Shown here piece by piece: positions 7,095 through 14,747 of a stretch of 64,000 bases of DNA. The notes under the pieces are model-generated. The model saw only the letters and a list, made by a program, of their open reading frames with translations. It was not told where the DNA came from and made no database searches. Origin of the DNA: Methylobacter tundripaludum. Lineage in GTDB: Bacteria; Pseudomonadota; Gammaproteobacteria; Methylococcales; Methylomonadaceae. The position numbers were made by a program, and so were the translations under genes. Location of the stretch: the NCBI RefSeq assembly GCF_002934365.1, contig NZ_PTIY01000005.1, forward strand, positions 1-64,000, given 5' to 3'. Each line of letters opens with the position of its first letter. Position 1 is the stretch's first letter.

Positions 7095-8390
7095 TTAAAC
7101 CTTTGTTATTTGCAAGATCAAAATAATTTCAGACTCGCTCTTATCTTCAGTATGAGAAAAAAACCAATCGGGGATAAAGGAAAAACCGGCATCTGTCTCG
7201 GTTGACTTGGTTTCGTTCAAGCCGCCCAATATGATGACATCACCAGTATTCGTTGAAACATTCGTCGATATTTCCCGTTTTGTCAGTGTCGGCGAGTTAT
7301 TAACGCCGGTATTTGTTTGCACAAAACTAGAGACTTGTTGATTGATTTTAAGATCGATCACCGATTCACGAACAGACGGAGTTAAATCGAACAACACGCC
7401 AGCGGAACGATACTGGACAGATTGAACCGCCTGCCCTGCCCCCTGGGGAAACGATAAAGCGCCCAAAATTGGCACATCCTGACCTATGGTGATATGAGCC
7501 GTTGAGCCGGATAAAACCCGCAATGACGGCGAGGAAACGACCTTAAAGCGTGTGTCGGTCGAAAGTGCCTGCATGACGGCATCGACTGAGACACCGGCCA
7601 CAGGGGAACCCTTGTAATGCAAATAGCTATTCATAGCTGTAGATACAACGGGAGCGATAGGACCGCCAAAGCCGGTCATCAGAGCGCCGGAAAGAAGCGA
7701 AGCGGCCAGCTGTATACCGGTGCCTTGTTGATTGCCCGTGTTAACCTCGTAAAGCAAACCACGTACCAGCACCTCACCGCTTGACGTATCGACCTCAACC
7801 AGCAATTTTTTCAGTTTTTCAATTTCCTTATCGGTGCCGGAGAAAACAAGCGTATCCGATTTTCTATCAACCATTGCGGCAGCGGAACCAGGTGGAACCA
7901 TGCTGTTATCTTGTTTTGATGATTCCGGGGCGTGTACGGCTCGTGAAGCGGTAAATGAACCCTTAAGCAATGGAGAAAGTAAATCAGCCAAATACGAGCC
8001 ATCACGAAAACGAGGATGATAGACAAACGTTTCTTTCTCGACTTCCGGCTTCTCTACTTCTTTAACTTCCTGTTTAGTGCTTATCAGATCAACGCCAGAC
8101 ACCGTTTTAATCTGGTAGCCCATCAAATCCAAAAAAGCCAGGAGAAAAGGCCGAACGCTACCCGTTTCAGAATTCCAACGGAAAGAGGCGGGGCGAGTAT
8201 CGGCTATTATCGCCGGATCGAGAACGTATTGAGTTTTCACGACTTCGGTAAATATCACGCGCACAATCTCAGATACTGGTACAGAATCAAGCTCAAACGA
8301 AACGCCGCCGCCTGGGATCGCCTTTTTGTGTTCAGCACCATAAACAGAGAAAGCCAAAAAAAAAGCCATCACGAAAATAAAGACTTTCAT
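7095..8390 (-). CDS. pIV-like phage secretin (prophage 2)
   Basis: A 431-residue outer-membrane secretin through which the virion exits. The signal peptide is MKVFIFVMAFFLAFSVYGA. An N-domain follows (VPVSEIVRVIFTEVVKTQYV), then a KH-like N1 repeat (DTLVFSGTDKEIEKLKKLL), then the C-terminal secretin core with VPILGALSF and TGDVIILGGLNE, both family hallmarks. It overlaps the Zot stop as ATGA. It is smaller than GspD or PilQ, as phage pIV proteins are. Prophage 1 shows no such gene inside this window. Confidence 0.9.
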   Translation of the reverse strand: MKVFIFVMAFFLAFSVYGAEHKKAIPGGGVSFELDSVPVSEIVRVIFTEVVKTQYVLDPAIIADTRPASFRWNSETGSVRPFLLAFLDLMGYQIKTVSGVDLISTKQEVKEVEKPEVEKETFVYHPRFRDGSYLADLLSPLLKGSFTASRAVHAPESSKQDNSMVPPGSAAAMVDRKSDTLVFSGTDKEIEKLKKLLVEVDTSSGEVLVRGLLYEVNTGNQQGTGIQLAASLLSGALMTGFGGPIAPVVSTAMNSYLHYKGSPVAGVSVDAVMQALSTDTRFKVVSSPSLRVLSGSTAHITIGQDVPILGALSFPQGAGQAVQSVQYRSAGVLFDLTPSVRESVIDLKINQQVSSFVQTNTGVNNSPTLTKREISTNVSTNTGDVIILGGLNETKSTETDAGFSFIPDWFFSHTEDKSESEIILILQITKV

Positions 8391-9484
8391 TTTTTTAACC
8401 CTACGGAAGAACCAGAAAAAGACGTTACCTTACTGCCGTCCACATCCCCAACCGAAGCAAGGCCGGAATTATGAAAAACAGAAGGTGACTCAAAGCGAAC
8501 ATGGCCAGAGGAACCCATAACAACCGAATAGGTCGTATTCGGCAGCTTTAGTTGTCCGACATAACGCCAGGATTCAGAAAAAGCAGGAGCGGCAGGAACC
8601 GGCGCCGGATTGACCGCAGCATATTGAGTTGTACCAGGAACAGCGGCAGAAGCGGAACCCTTGCCGTTTAAGCCTTTGGCATCCGATGTTTTAGTATCGG
8701 CAACAACGGCAACGGGCGTTGGATGGAAAAACCCCCAGATAGTACGAAGCGAAAAAAAACCAACCACAAAAAGCGCCACGATCCCAAGCCATAGCTTAGG
8801 ATTATTGAATATGTTTTGACGGCTATCGACGTTGACCATCTTGCCATCAGCGCCACCCTTGAAACTGCTATACAGCGGAAAAACCTTTTTATCGTAACGA
8901 CGAACCCAAGAACCAATTAACGAACCCTTGACCATTTTGGAGCCTTCCCACATGGTCACGCTGTAAGTGTTACCCATGCCCAGGGAAACTTTCTTATGTG
9001 TGCGAAAAGAGAAAGCAACAACCGCTTTTATCGACCGGTGCAGCGTTCCCATATCCTGAATCATCATTACCAAATCGCAAGCAATACCAGTATCTGGATG
9101 AGTGAAATGGCCGTGCTCAAGAAAGAAAGATTTGTGATTATTTAAAATCTTGCTGCCAGAACCCCAAAAACGCCACGCTTCATCGATACAAACTAAATCC
9201 CCTGGTTGAACTATAGTGTCCGTATGTTCGCCCCTATGGTCATCAAAATAAGGAAAAAAATCAGCCTTAAAAACATCCTCATTAACAACGTGAAAAACGT
9301 GGCCAAGCTCATCAATATCAATTTTTCTCTTTTCTGAGACATATTCACGAACAAGATCATTAGAAATTCCGTCAACATTAGTAACAACGCGACGACCCAA
9401 GGCAATAGCCTCAACGATCACTTCTGAAACAACCTCATAACTTTTGCCAGAACGCATAAGACCGGTGTAAACATTAATTGGCAT
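8387..9484 (-). CDS. zot: Zot/pI-like assembly ATPase (prophage 2)
   Basis: About 365 residues from the ATG at 9484, which has a very strong GGGGGGAGG ribosome site; the frame opens further upstream at 9505 but that start is less likely. Walker A is GLMRSGKSYE and Walker B is LVCIDEAWRFWG. A membrane helix (LGIVALFVVGFFSL) divides the cytoplasmic ATPase from an Ala/Pro-rich periplasmic part. It should dock with the pIV secretin encoded next to it. It keeps the canonical GKS, unlike the GSFKT form in prophage 1. Confidence 0.9.
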   Translation of the reverse strand: MPINVYTGLMRSGKSYEVVSEVIVEAIALGRRVVTNVDGISNDLVREYVSEKRKIDIDELGHVFHVVNEDVFKADFFPYFDDHRGEHTDTIVQPGDLVCIDEAWRFWGSGSKILNNHKSFFLEHGHFTHPDTGIACDLVMMIQDMGTLHRSIKAVVAFSFRTHKKVSLGMGNTYSVTMWEGSKMVKGSLIGSWVRRYDKKVFPLYSSFKGGADGKMVNVDSRQNIFNNPKLWLGIVALFVVGFFSLRTIWGFFHPTPVAVVADTKTSDAKGLNGKGSASAAVPGTTQYAAVNPAPVPAAPAFSESWRYVGQLKLPNTTYSVVMGSSGHVRFESPSVFHNSGLASVGDVDGSKVTSFSGSSVGLKK

Positions 9485-9497
9485 CGAAACCTCCCCC

Positions 9498-9791
9498 CTA
9501 TCCAATCACCGGAATGCGCCTAATAATGAACCGAGCGACAAAAGCAGCTAAACCCGTTGAAAATCCCATTGAGAAATTAAAAAGATCGAGAAAATACCAA
9601 ACCCCCGCAGGAATGCCACCAAAAACACCATTTAAAGACGACGCAGTAGGAAGTAAGCCAGAACTAACCAAAACTTGAATGAACTCTGTAGTAATGAAGA
9701 AAAGACCAAAAAACAACACAAACTTAACGATGATCGACCGAAAAACAAAGCCGAGTGCAACGTTAAAAGCAGACGTTAAAATCCCAAACAT
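9498..9791 (-). CDS. DUF2523/pVI-like minor virion membrane protein (prophage 2)
   Basis: A 97-residue protein with about three hydrophobic segments (IIVKFVLFFGLFFITTEFI, GVWYFLDLFNFSMGF, AAFVARFIIRRI). It sits between the adhesin and Zot genes, the same place as the 117-residue protein of prophage 1. It is probably a tip protein partnering the adhesin. The basic C-terminus (FIIRRIPVIG) is typical of cytoplasm-facing ends. Confidence 0.75.
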   Translation of the reverse strand: MFGILTSAFNVALGFVFRSIIVKFVLFFGLFFITTEFIQVLVSSGLLPTASSLNGVFGGIPAGVWYFLDLFNFSMGFSTGLAAFVARFIIRRIPVIG

Positions 9792-9801
9792 AAAGCCCCC
9801 C

Positions 9802-11349
9802 TTAAGCCTTTAAAACAATGAAAAGACCTACCATTGTCCAAACCAAAGCCATCACAGCATAAAGCGTATCGCGGACAGCAGGAGCATCAAGCAAATCACA
9901 GTGACCGGATAAAGTGAGTGTCTTGCCCCAAACCGAAGCCGTAGGCCGTGGACAAGTCGCCGTATGAGACGGAACAACAAAAGACTTAAGATCAGGCATC
10001 AAACCCAAAATAGGAGAAAGAATCTGTGAAGCCGTAGGAGTGGATTCAAGACCAGGTGCAGGAATAGCAGGATCAGGCCCCAAATCTAAAACCGGTGGCG
10101 TTGAAGTCGAAACAGCAGGAGCCGCAGGAGCATAGGGATTAGGAATAGTAACAGTTGAACCAATTGGCGACATTGCATCAGTCATAGTAGGAACGCTAGT
10201 TGGATTCAAAGTTGACCACGTCGAAACATCAGAAGCTGTAACAGGATCAGTTAACGAATACGGAAAAATCTTACCGGCATTAGCAGGATCGGCAGCGGCT
10301 TTTTGATAAACAGCATCGGCTACGTCGGCCAAACTTCCATTACTCAAAGGAGCGGATGCTTGAGCAGCCGTAAGAGTAGCCATTAAATGATCGAAAGAAC
10401 CAGACTCAGGAGGTTTAACGTATGCCTGATTAGGATTAGCCTGCGCCCAATATGTCGAAAAATAACCGTCAGTACGCGCAATATAAGTTTTATACCCAGC
10501 TGAATCATAATTACCAGACCAAGCCCAATCCATAACCAAATTCGCTTGAGCATACATGCCGCCATAAGACCCAAAAGGATGAGGATCAGCAGAAGAAACA
10601 GACGGCGCAGTAATCCAAACAACATGACCGATAGCAGCAGGAACATTAGGATTGCCAGGATCAGCAACAGCACCGCTTAAAGATTGTGAAATATTATAAT
10701 TAACATAAGTCACAAAATCGCCAATCGTTGTAAACGGAATAGCTCCATAACCATCCGAATTTCCTAAATAAGGATAATTAGCAGAACTCGGAAGAGAAGC
10801 GCACTGTGAATAATAAGAACACATCGGCATTGTCATCGCCTGGACTTTAGGAAAAACAACAGTTGCCGCAGGATACTGAAAAGAAGTCGTCGAAGAGGCC
10901 GGAGGGGGCGCAACAGCCAAAGCAGCGGCCTTAAGATCGGCAACACTCTGGGTTGACGTACCAATAACAAACTTTTTAGAAACAACACCGGTAACGGGAT
11001 CAGTTACCGTAACAGGATCAGTCAATAATTTATAAGCCCCAAAAGTCAATGCTCCAATACCAAGGCCAACCGCAACAGTAGCCCAAGCAGGAAAACCAGC
11101 AACACCAGCCGCCGCCATCCCAACAGTTCCAGCAGCATTAAAAACGGCATCATTAGCAGCAACACCCACAGCATCTAAAGTAGCTTGAAAAAGCGGATCA
11201 TTAGCAGCAAACCCGCGCCGAACAAGTTGCTTTTCAATAACACCCGCAACACCCACAGAAACACGAGCAGCGGCGGTCGCAGCAGAAGCACAAACATAAC
11301 CACTCACAAGCAAAGAAATAACCAAAAAAACAACCAAAAAACGCCGCAT
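9802..11349 (-). CDS. pIII-like adsorption protein (prophage 2)
   Basis: A 515-residue secreted protein with a signal peptide (FLVVFLVISLLVSGYVCASA). An Ala/Gly/Val-rich N-terminal region with a hydrophobic stretch follows, then a Tyr/Trp-rich middle domain (GMYAQANLVMDWAWSGNY), a Pro/Thr linker and a C-terminal Cys pair (TATCPRP, SGHCDLL) before a membrane anchor. The C-terminal plan equals that of the prophage 1 adhesin but the head is unrelated by eye, suggesting a different receptor. The ATG has a GGGGTGGTGAT site and starts 12 bases after the 27-residue peptide gene. Confidence 0.75.
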   Translation of the reverse strand: MRRFLVVFLVISLLVSGYVCASAATAAARVSVGVAGVIEKQLVRRGFAANDPLFQATLDAVGVAANDAVFNAAGTVGMAAAGVAGFPAWATVAVGLGIGALTFGAYKLLTDPVTVTDPVTGVVSKKFVIGTSTQSVADLKAAALAVAPPPASSTTSFQYPAATVVFPKVQAMTMPMCSYYSQCASLPSSANYPYLGNSDGYGAIPFTTIGDFVTYVNYNISQSLSGAVADPGNPNVPAAIGHVVWITAPSVSSADPHPFGSYGGMYAQANLVMDWAWSGNYDSAGYKTYIARTDGYFSTYWAQANPNQAYVKPPESGSFDHLMATLTAAQASAPLSNGSLADVADAVYQKAAADPANAGKIFPYSLTDPVTASDVSTWSTLNPTSVPTMTDAMSPIGSTVTIPNPYAPAAPAVSTSTPPVLDLGPDPAIPAPGLESTPTASQILSPILGLMPDLKSFVVPSHTATCPRPTASVWGKTLTLSGHCDLLDAPAVRDTLYAVMALVWTMVGLFIVLKA

Positions 11350-11361
11350 ATCACCACCCCT

Positions 11362-11445
11362 TTACTTTAAACCCTCAACAACCGCCCAGGCCGACACCAA
11401 GCCCCAAACGAAAACAAACAAATACCAAAGATCATTAATCGTCAT
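11362..11445 (-). CDS. 27-residue membrane peptide (prophage 2)
   Basis: The tiny frame encodes MTINDLWYLFVFVWGLVSAW followed by AVVEGLK: one helix with an acidic N-side and a basic end. It lies between the coat-gene terminator and the adhesin gene with tight spacing, and a GGTGG site precedes the ATG. Size and topology fit the pVII/pIX class of virion tip peptides (about 30 residues in Ff). It is too short for usual gene calling. Coding status is inferred from position and the aromatic, hydrophobic composition. Confidence 0.6.
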   Translation of the reverse strand: MTINDLWYLFVFVWGLVSAWAVVEGLK

Positions 11446-11486
11446 AAAACCACCAAAAAAATGAACAACCTCACTTTTTTAAAATC

Positions 11487-11523
11487 AAAAAAAAGGGGAG
11501 CGCCGAATAAGGACACTCCCCTT
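11487..11523 (-). terminator. Rho-independent terminator after the major coat gene
   Basis: On the minus strand the stem AAGGGGAG/CTCCCCTT (11516-11523 with 11493-11500) is followed by an unbroken run of eight T. It lies 15 bases after the coat gene stop. Filamentous phages use a terminator here to give high coat mRNA with low read-through to the adhesin genes. Confidence 0.9.
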
Positions 11524-11538
11524 CCGATCCGCAGTAAA

Positions 11539-11745
11539 TTATTTACTACGAAGCATTGCCAAACCAATTGATGCGCCTTTTACGGCAACATAAACAACGG
11601 CCAACATGCCAGCGATAGCAAGAACAGCGGTTGTTACGGTGCCGAAATCAACAGAAGTGGTTAAGCCAGTCATATCAGGGCCAGCAGCAAACGCACTTGA
11701 ACCAAAAACGAAAGAGAAAAGTAAAACAAAAAAGATTTTCAACAT
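11539..11745 (-). CDS. Major coat protein pVIII-like (prophage 2)
   Basis: A 68-residue precursor. The signal peptide MLKIFFVLLFSFVFGSSAFA is cut before AGPDMTG, leaving a mature peptide of about 48 residues with an acidic start, a membrane helix (AVLAIAGMLAVVYVAV) and a basic end (MLRSK). This is the standard inovirus major coat design, and the strong terminator right after it supports high expression. A short CCCGG/CCGGG hairpin lies upstream at 11769-11784. Confidence 0.9.
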   Translation of the reverse strand: MLKIFFVLLFSFVFGSSAFAAGPDMTGLTTSVDFGTVTTAVLAIAGMLAVVYVAVKGASIGLAMLRSK

Positions 11746-11795
11746 GGTAAAACATCCTTACAAAAAAACCCGGAAAACGCCGGGACGCTCTTTAA

Positions 11796-12101
11796 TCAGG
11801 TGCGACCCCGAATAAAATTAATGACGATTCCCGATGATCGGGCAACCAAAAACAAAGCGACAACAAAGGTAAATGACAACGACCAAAGACCAGCAGCGTA
11901 AACATAATCAAATGGGCCTAAAGAAGCTTCGATTGAAGCGGCCATAGACGAATCGAGCATGTAAGCTGAAACAACAGAAGTAGTTTGATATTGAGTAACC
12001 CCGTTGTTGAAATAAGGAGGGCAAGCTTCAAGTATCCAAGCGGAGGTAGGGACCGAAACACTATCCACACAAACCAAAACACGTTGAGTAGTTCCGCTCA
12101 T
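11796..12101 (-). CDS. Small minor coat-like membrane protein (prophage 2)
   Basis: A 101-residue protein and counterpart of the protein at 3359-3664: same length, same VSVPTS motif, two N-terminal Cys, and a C-terminal membrane helix (LWSLSFTFVVALFLVA) with a basic tail (FIRGRT). It lies between the ssDNA-binding and coat genes in both prophages. A minor virion role is likely by synteny with other inoviruses. The conserved pair between two otherwise divergent prophages argues that it is structural. Confidence 0.65.
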   Translation of the reverse strand: MSGTTQRVLVCVDSVSVPTSAWILEACPPYFNNGVTQYQTTSVVSAYMLDSSMAASIEASLGPFDYVYAAGLWSLSFTFVVALFLVARSSGIVINFIRGRT

Positions 12102-12117
12102 TGTTTAAGCCCCAGTC

Positions 12118-12468
12118 TTATGAGTTTTTAGAGGCAGTAGACGCACCAAGAGGCCGTGACTTATCGCTAGCCGGATCAAGTTCTTTAAATGGGTTAACAG
12201 ACGAAATCGGTTGAGCGCCGACCAAGGGGATAATTTCACCTGGTTGAAGTGCCAAGAAAGCTTGGCCGTTCATCATGCCGTCACGGGCCGGAACCATCGC
12301 GGTACAACCCACTAAACCTTTCAACTGGTTGATAATGGTCGCATCCGCCTTGGACAGGTTCATTTTGTACTCGCGTGGTTTGACTTCGACGACCTCGGCC
12401 CGAATGCGGGGTTTGCCTTCGAATTCATCCTCGACGATGTCTTTAATTAATAAATGGAAATAAGCCAT
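12118..12468 (-). CDS. Phage ssDNA-binding protein, pV-like (prophage 2)
   Basis: A 116-residue soluble protein following the replication gene. It begins AYFHLLIKDIVEDEFEGKPR, with further beta-type segments (RIRAEVVEVKPREYKMNL, GCTAMVPARDGMMNGQAF) and a Pro/Ser-rich acidic tail. Size and position fit the helix-destabilising protein that coats single-stranded progeny DNA and blocks complementary-strand synthesis. A clear ribosome site (AGAGGAATCACC) precedes the ATG. Confidence 0.65.
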   Translation of the reverse strand: MAYFHLLIKDIVEDEFEGKPRIRAEVVEVKPREYKMNLSKADATIINQLKGLVGCTAMVPARDGMMNGQAFLALQPGEIIPLVGAQPISSVNPFKELDPASDKSRPLGASTASKNS

Positions 12469-12490
12469 GGTGATTCCTCTGAAAGTGAAA

Positions 12491-13696
12491 TTAAGCTACA
12501 AGACGTAGCGGGTTTGGAATGTAGATGTGTTTAGGGGCCGGTTGCACGTAGCCATCAGGAAATTGAGCTGCAAAATCGACCTGGATAAAGCGGACAAAAG
12601 GGATGATCTTGGAACCATCGTCTAAGCCATTCATGTTCTGCAAAGCGGCACGAGAAAGGCCACATTCGGTCAGCATTTTGATGTGACGATAAAAAGTCGG
12701 CCGAGTCATAGATTCCATCGTAATAGACCAGCCATCACGGCGAATATCCCGATAAGTCCTAAAAGCCGCATCAGGTGCAGCAGTCGACACTTTGCCGGTT
12801 TTGCCAGTCTTGGAAAACTTAGCCCTTAAGGCGTCTTTAATATCATCGTCGTTAATCACTTTCATGGTCTGCCCTCTCAGTGCATTAAATAAATCTGATG
12901 TGGCTAACAGCCAGTAATTCATCAGTTGCTGTGGCGATAAAGCGTTAGTAAAAAAAATCTGTTTTAACAGGATCGGAATGCCCAAGCGTTCAAAGTAGCG
13001 GTGATACAAGGACACTTCCCAGCGGACTAGGCCATCAGCAAATTGCAGAAGGTCAGGCGTATAGATTGCGTTTAAGAGTTCGCCGTCAACACGGCGGGCA
13101 TTGCCTTTGATCGTCTCCAGGACTTCGGGGCCTTTGGAATACACCTTGATCTTCTTTAACCGGCTATTCTTCTTACCGAAGTAAGCAGTACCGTCATAGC
13201 CGGTACGGCTCTTGGTCTGACCGAACGAGACATTGCCCAGAGCGTTGATGAATGCCCTCGCCTCTTGGCTATCCTTAGCTCGGCTGGAATAAGTAATGTC
13301 GATCTGTGCTAATGCCCAAGACTCGTGATCCAATTGATCAGCCAGAGATGGATATGTCATGCAAAGCAAAGACATAAGGTGCATACAGCAGTCGTAAAAA
13401 TCAGAAGAGCCATACACATTGTGACCTTGCATCAACTTAGCCGGACTGGCCTTGATCTCAATATAAAACTTATCTAACGGATCAAAACGGTGATCGAAGA
13501 CTTTAAAGGCCATACCTTCATAGCTGCTGGGGATGGACTCCCAGGGATGCCGAGTGTTGTAAACCTGCCCTTCGGCATCGATGGACTGCTCGAGCGGAAT
13601 ACCCAACGCGGCCAGTTGAAAATCCGGCCAACGATCATCACCGAGGCCGCCTCGAACCCGCAAAAAGTCGCAGCGCAAAACGAGCTTATCGATCAT
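12491..13696 (-). CDS. Gene II/X-type phage replication protein (prophage 2)
   Basis: A 401-residue rolling-circle initiator of the filamentous phage gene II/X family. It begins MIDKLVLRCDFL and has the family blocks YIEIKASPAKLMQGHNVYG, LAQIDITYS and RLKKIKVYSKGPEV; the Tyr of KVYSKG is a likely catalytic residue. The C-terminal part contains a winged-helix-like region (TRPTFYRHIKMLTECGL). It nicks the plus origin, probably in the non-coding region. It is unlike the RstA-type protein of prophage 1. Confidence 0.88.
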   Translation of the reverse strand: MIDKLVLRCDFLRVRGGLGDDRWPDFQLAALGIPLEQSIDAEGQVYNTRHPWESIPSSYEGMAFKVFDHRFDPLDKFYIEIKASPAKLMQGHNVYGSSDFYDCCMHLMSLLCMTYPSLADQLDHESWALAQIDITYSSRAKDSQEARAFINALGNVSFGQTKSRTGYDGTAYFGKKNSRLKKIKVYSKGPEVLETIKGNARRVDGELLNAIYTPDLLQFADGLVRWEVSLYHRYFERLGIPILLKQIFFTNALSPQQLMNYWLLATSDLFNALRGQTMKVINDDDIKDALRAKFSKTGKTGKVSTAAPDAAFRTYRDIRRDGWSITMESMTRPTFYRHIKMLTECGLSRAALQNMNGLDDGSKIIPFVRFIQVDFAAQFPDGYVQPAPKHIYIPNPLRLVA

Positions 13697-13709
13697 AAAA
13701 ATGCTTGGG

Positions 13710-13756
13710 TTGTCTCACCATGAGACAAGAGTCCACTGGTTATAGTATGTGGACTC
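13710..13756. promoter_or_regulatory. Operator-like palindrome and hairpin upstream of the replication gene
   Basis: TTGTCTCA, three bases, TGAGACAA (13710-13728) is followed directly by the hairpin GAGTCCAC/GTGGACTC (13729-13756) and, on the plus strand, seven T at about 13763. The first palindrome repeats the core seen at 14062-14077. Candidate regulator-binding site and/or replication-origin hairpin. Confidence 0.6.
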
Positions 13757-13890
13757 GCGGCCTTTTTTTAAAAACATACGACAAATATTAGAATCTAAGT
13801 TTTTAGAATGTGTGCATTTATAACAAACTTAGAAATGAGATGTCAAGAAATTAGAAAAACAGATTATGATAAATAGAAGGAGGTTTAAAA

Positions 13891-14058
13891 ATGCCAACAA
13901 AACATATTGATGAAAAAACTTGGAAAAAAATCCAAGATTTAACAGTAAAAGCAGTAATAGCGACTCAAAAGCCGATTAAAGAAGGGGATGTCTTGCACTT
14001 CTTAATAAAAAGAGGTTTGGAAGACTTAACAACGGAAGAGTTAAAAAAAATAAAATAA
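13891..14058 (+). CDS. 55-residue putative ribbon-helix-helix regulator (prophage 2)
   Basis: The short frame begins MPTKHIDEKTWKKIQDLTVK and ends EELKKIK, with an excellent AGGAGG site 7 bases before the ATG. A short polar strand followed by two helices (EKTWKKIQDLTVKAVIA, EGDVLHFLIKRGLEDL) is the layout of ribbon-helix-helix DNA-binding proteins. It is divergent from the replication gene and flanked by two GTCTCA/TGAGAC palindromes, so it is the likely repressor of prophage 2. Fold assignment is by pattern only. Confidence 0.65.
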   Translation: MPTKHIDEKTWKKIQDLTVKAVIATQKPIKEGDVLHFLIKRGLEDLTTEELKKIK

Positions 14059-14061
14059 AAA

Positions 14062-14077
14062 GTCTCATTTTTGAGAC
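14062..14077. promoter_or_regulatory. GTCTCA/TGAGAC palindrome after the regulator gene
   Basis: GTCTCA, TTTT, TGAGAC. It shares its six-base arms with the palindrome at 13710-13728 and lies four bases after the regulator stop codon. It may be a second operator that controls the downstream cargo gene, or a weak terminator. Confidence 0.5.
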
Positions 14078-14147
14078 AAAAGGACAGTACTACTTACCCC
14101 TGTCCTTGCATTTGTTGTGAATCGTTCTTAATTGAAAGGAAAAAATA

Positions 14148-14579
14148 ATGGAATACAACTTGGGATTTTTGACATTTTTAAGTGCAGTAATTTTATATGT
14201 TGCGTATCAACAATGGAAAACAACTAAAAAGAAATTCAATCTTGATTGTTATGATCGACGAATCAAAGTGTATGAAGAAGTTCGAAAATTTATCGAACTT
14301 GTTAACCAAAACGGCAGCCCAACCAGTGATGAAATAAGAAATTTTGATTCAGCCACTCATGAAGCAGAGTTTCTGTTTGGTTCGGAAATTTCACAATATA
14401 TCTCTACAATTTCTCGTCACGGACTGGAACTTATGAGCACGAAGCACAGCGAAAAAATAGATGAACAATACAAAGACGATAGAATCCCTAAGATAATAAA
14501 AATTAACTCTGAATGGTTCAGGGAACAAATCAACGGGGCAAAAATGGAATTCAAAAAATATCTTGATATAAGCGGTTAA
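14148..14579 (+). CDS. Membrane-anchored cargo protein at the end of prophage 2
   Basis: A 143-residue protein with one N-terminal membrane helix (LGFLTFLSAVILYVAYQQW) and a charged helical cytoplasmic part (YDRRIKVYEEVRKFIELV). A good AAAGGAAAA site precedes the ATG. It lies between the regulator and the attachment site, is transcribed opposite to the virion genes, and has no equivalent in prophage 1, all features of a lysogenic-conversion or superinfection-exclusion gene. Similar N-anchored proteins are scattered in bacterial genomes without known function. Confidence 0.65.
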   Translation: MEYNLGFLTFLSAVILYVAYQQWKTTKKKFNLDCYDRRIKVYEEVRKFIELVNQNGSPTSDEIRNFDSATHEAEFLFGSEISQYISTISRHGLELMSTKHSEKIDEQYKDDRIPKIIKINSEWFREQINGAKMEFKKYLDISG

Positions 14580-14594
14580 GCATAAACAAAATAG

Positions 14595-14688
14595 ACCTCG
14601 CATAATGCGCCCTATGCAAAAAAGCCCTGGCGGGATCTCATTTTCCACCAGGGCTTTTCTACATAAGCCTGTGTGTATTATGCGAAGT
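14595..14688. other. CTX-type folded attachment site: two inverted dif-like arms joined by a hairpin
   Basis: XerC arm ACCTCGCATAA (14595-14605) and its inverted partner TTATGCGAAGT (14678-14688) can pair over 12 bases with one mismatch. The central stem AAAAGCCCTGG (14620-14630) / CCAGGGCTTTT (14648-14658) joins them. This is the arrangement of CTX-phage attP, where single-stranded DNA folds to form the recombination site. Site C (14661-14688) is the right junction with host DNA. Confidence 0.7.
14620..14658. terminator. Bidirectional terminator hairpin
   Basis: An 11-bp perfect stem with A-tract before and T-tract after, so it can terminate the cargo gene from the left and the efflux operon (ending 14748) from the right. 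It is also the stem of the folded attachment site. Confidence 0.75.
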
Positions 14689-14747
14689 ATAATGATGGCG
14701 TTCATCGCTTTTCCAAGTGCTTGCCGTGCGATCTTATCCACCGTTGA

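Noticed and set aside
6429-7205. Several short frames in the palindrome region
   Set aside because: They cross palindromes, have poor ribosome sites and no protein-like composition.
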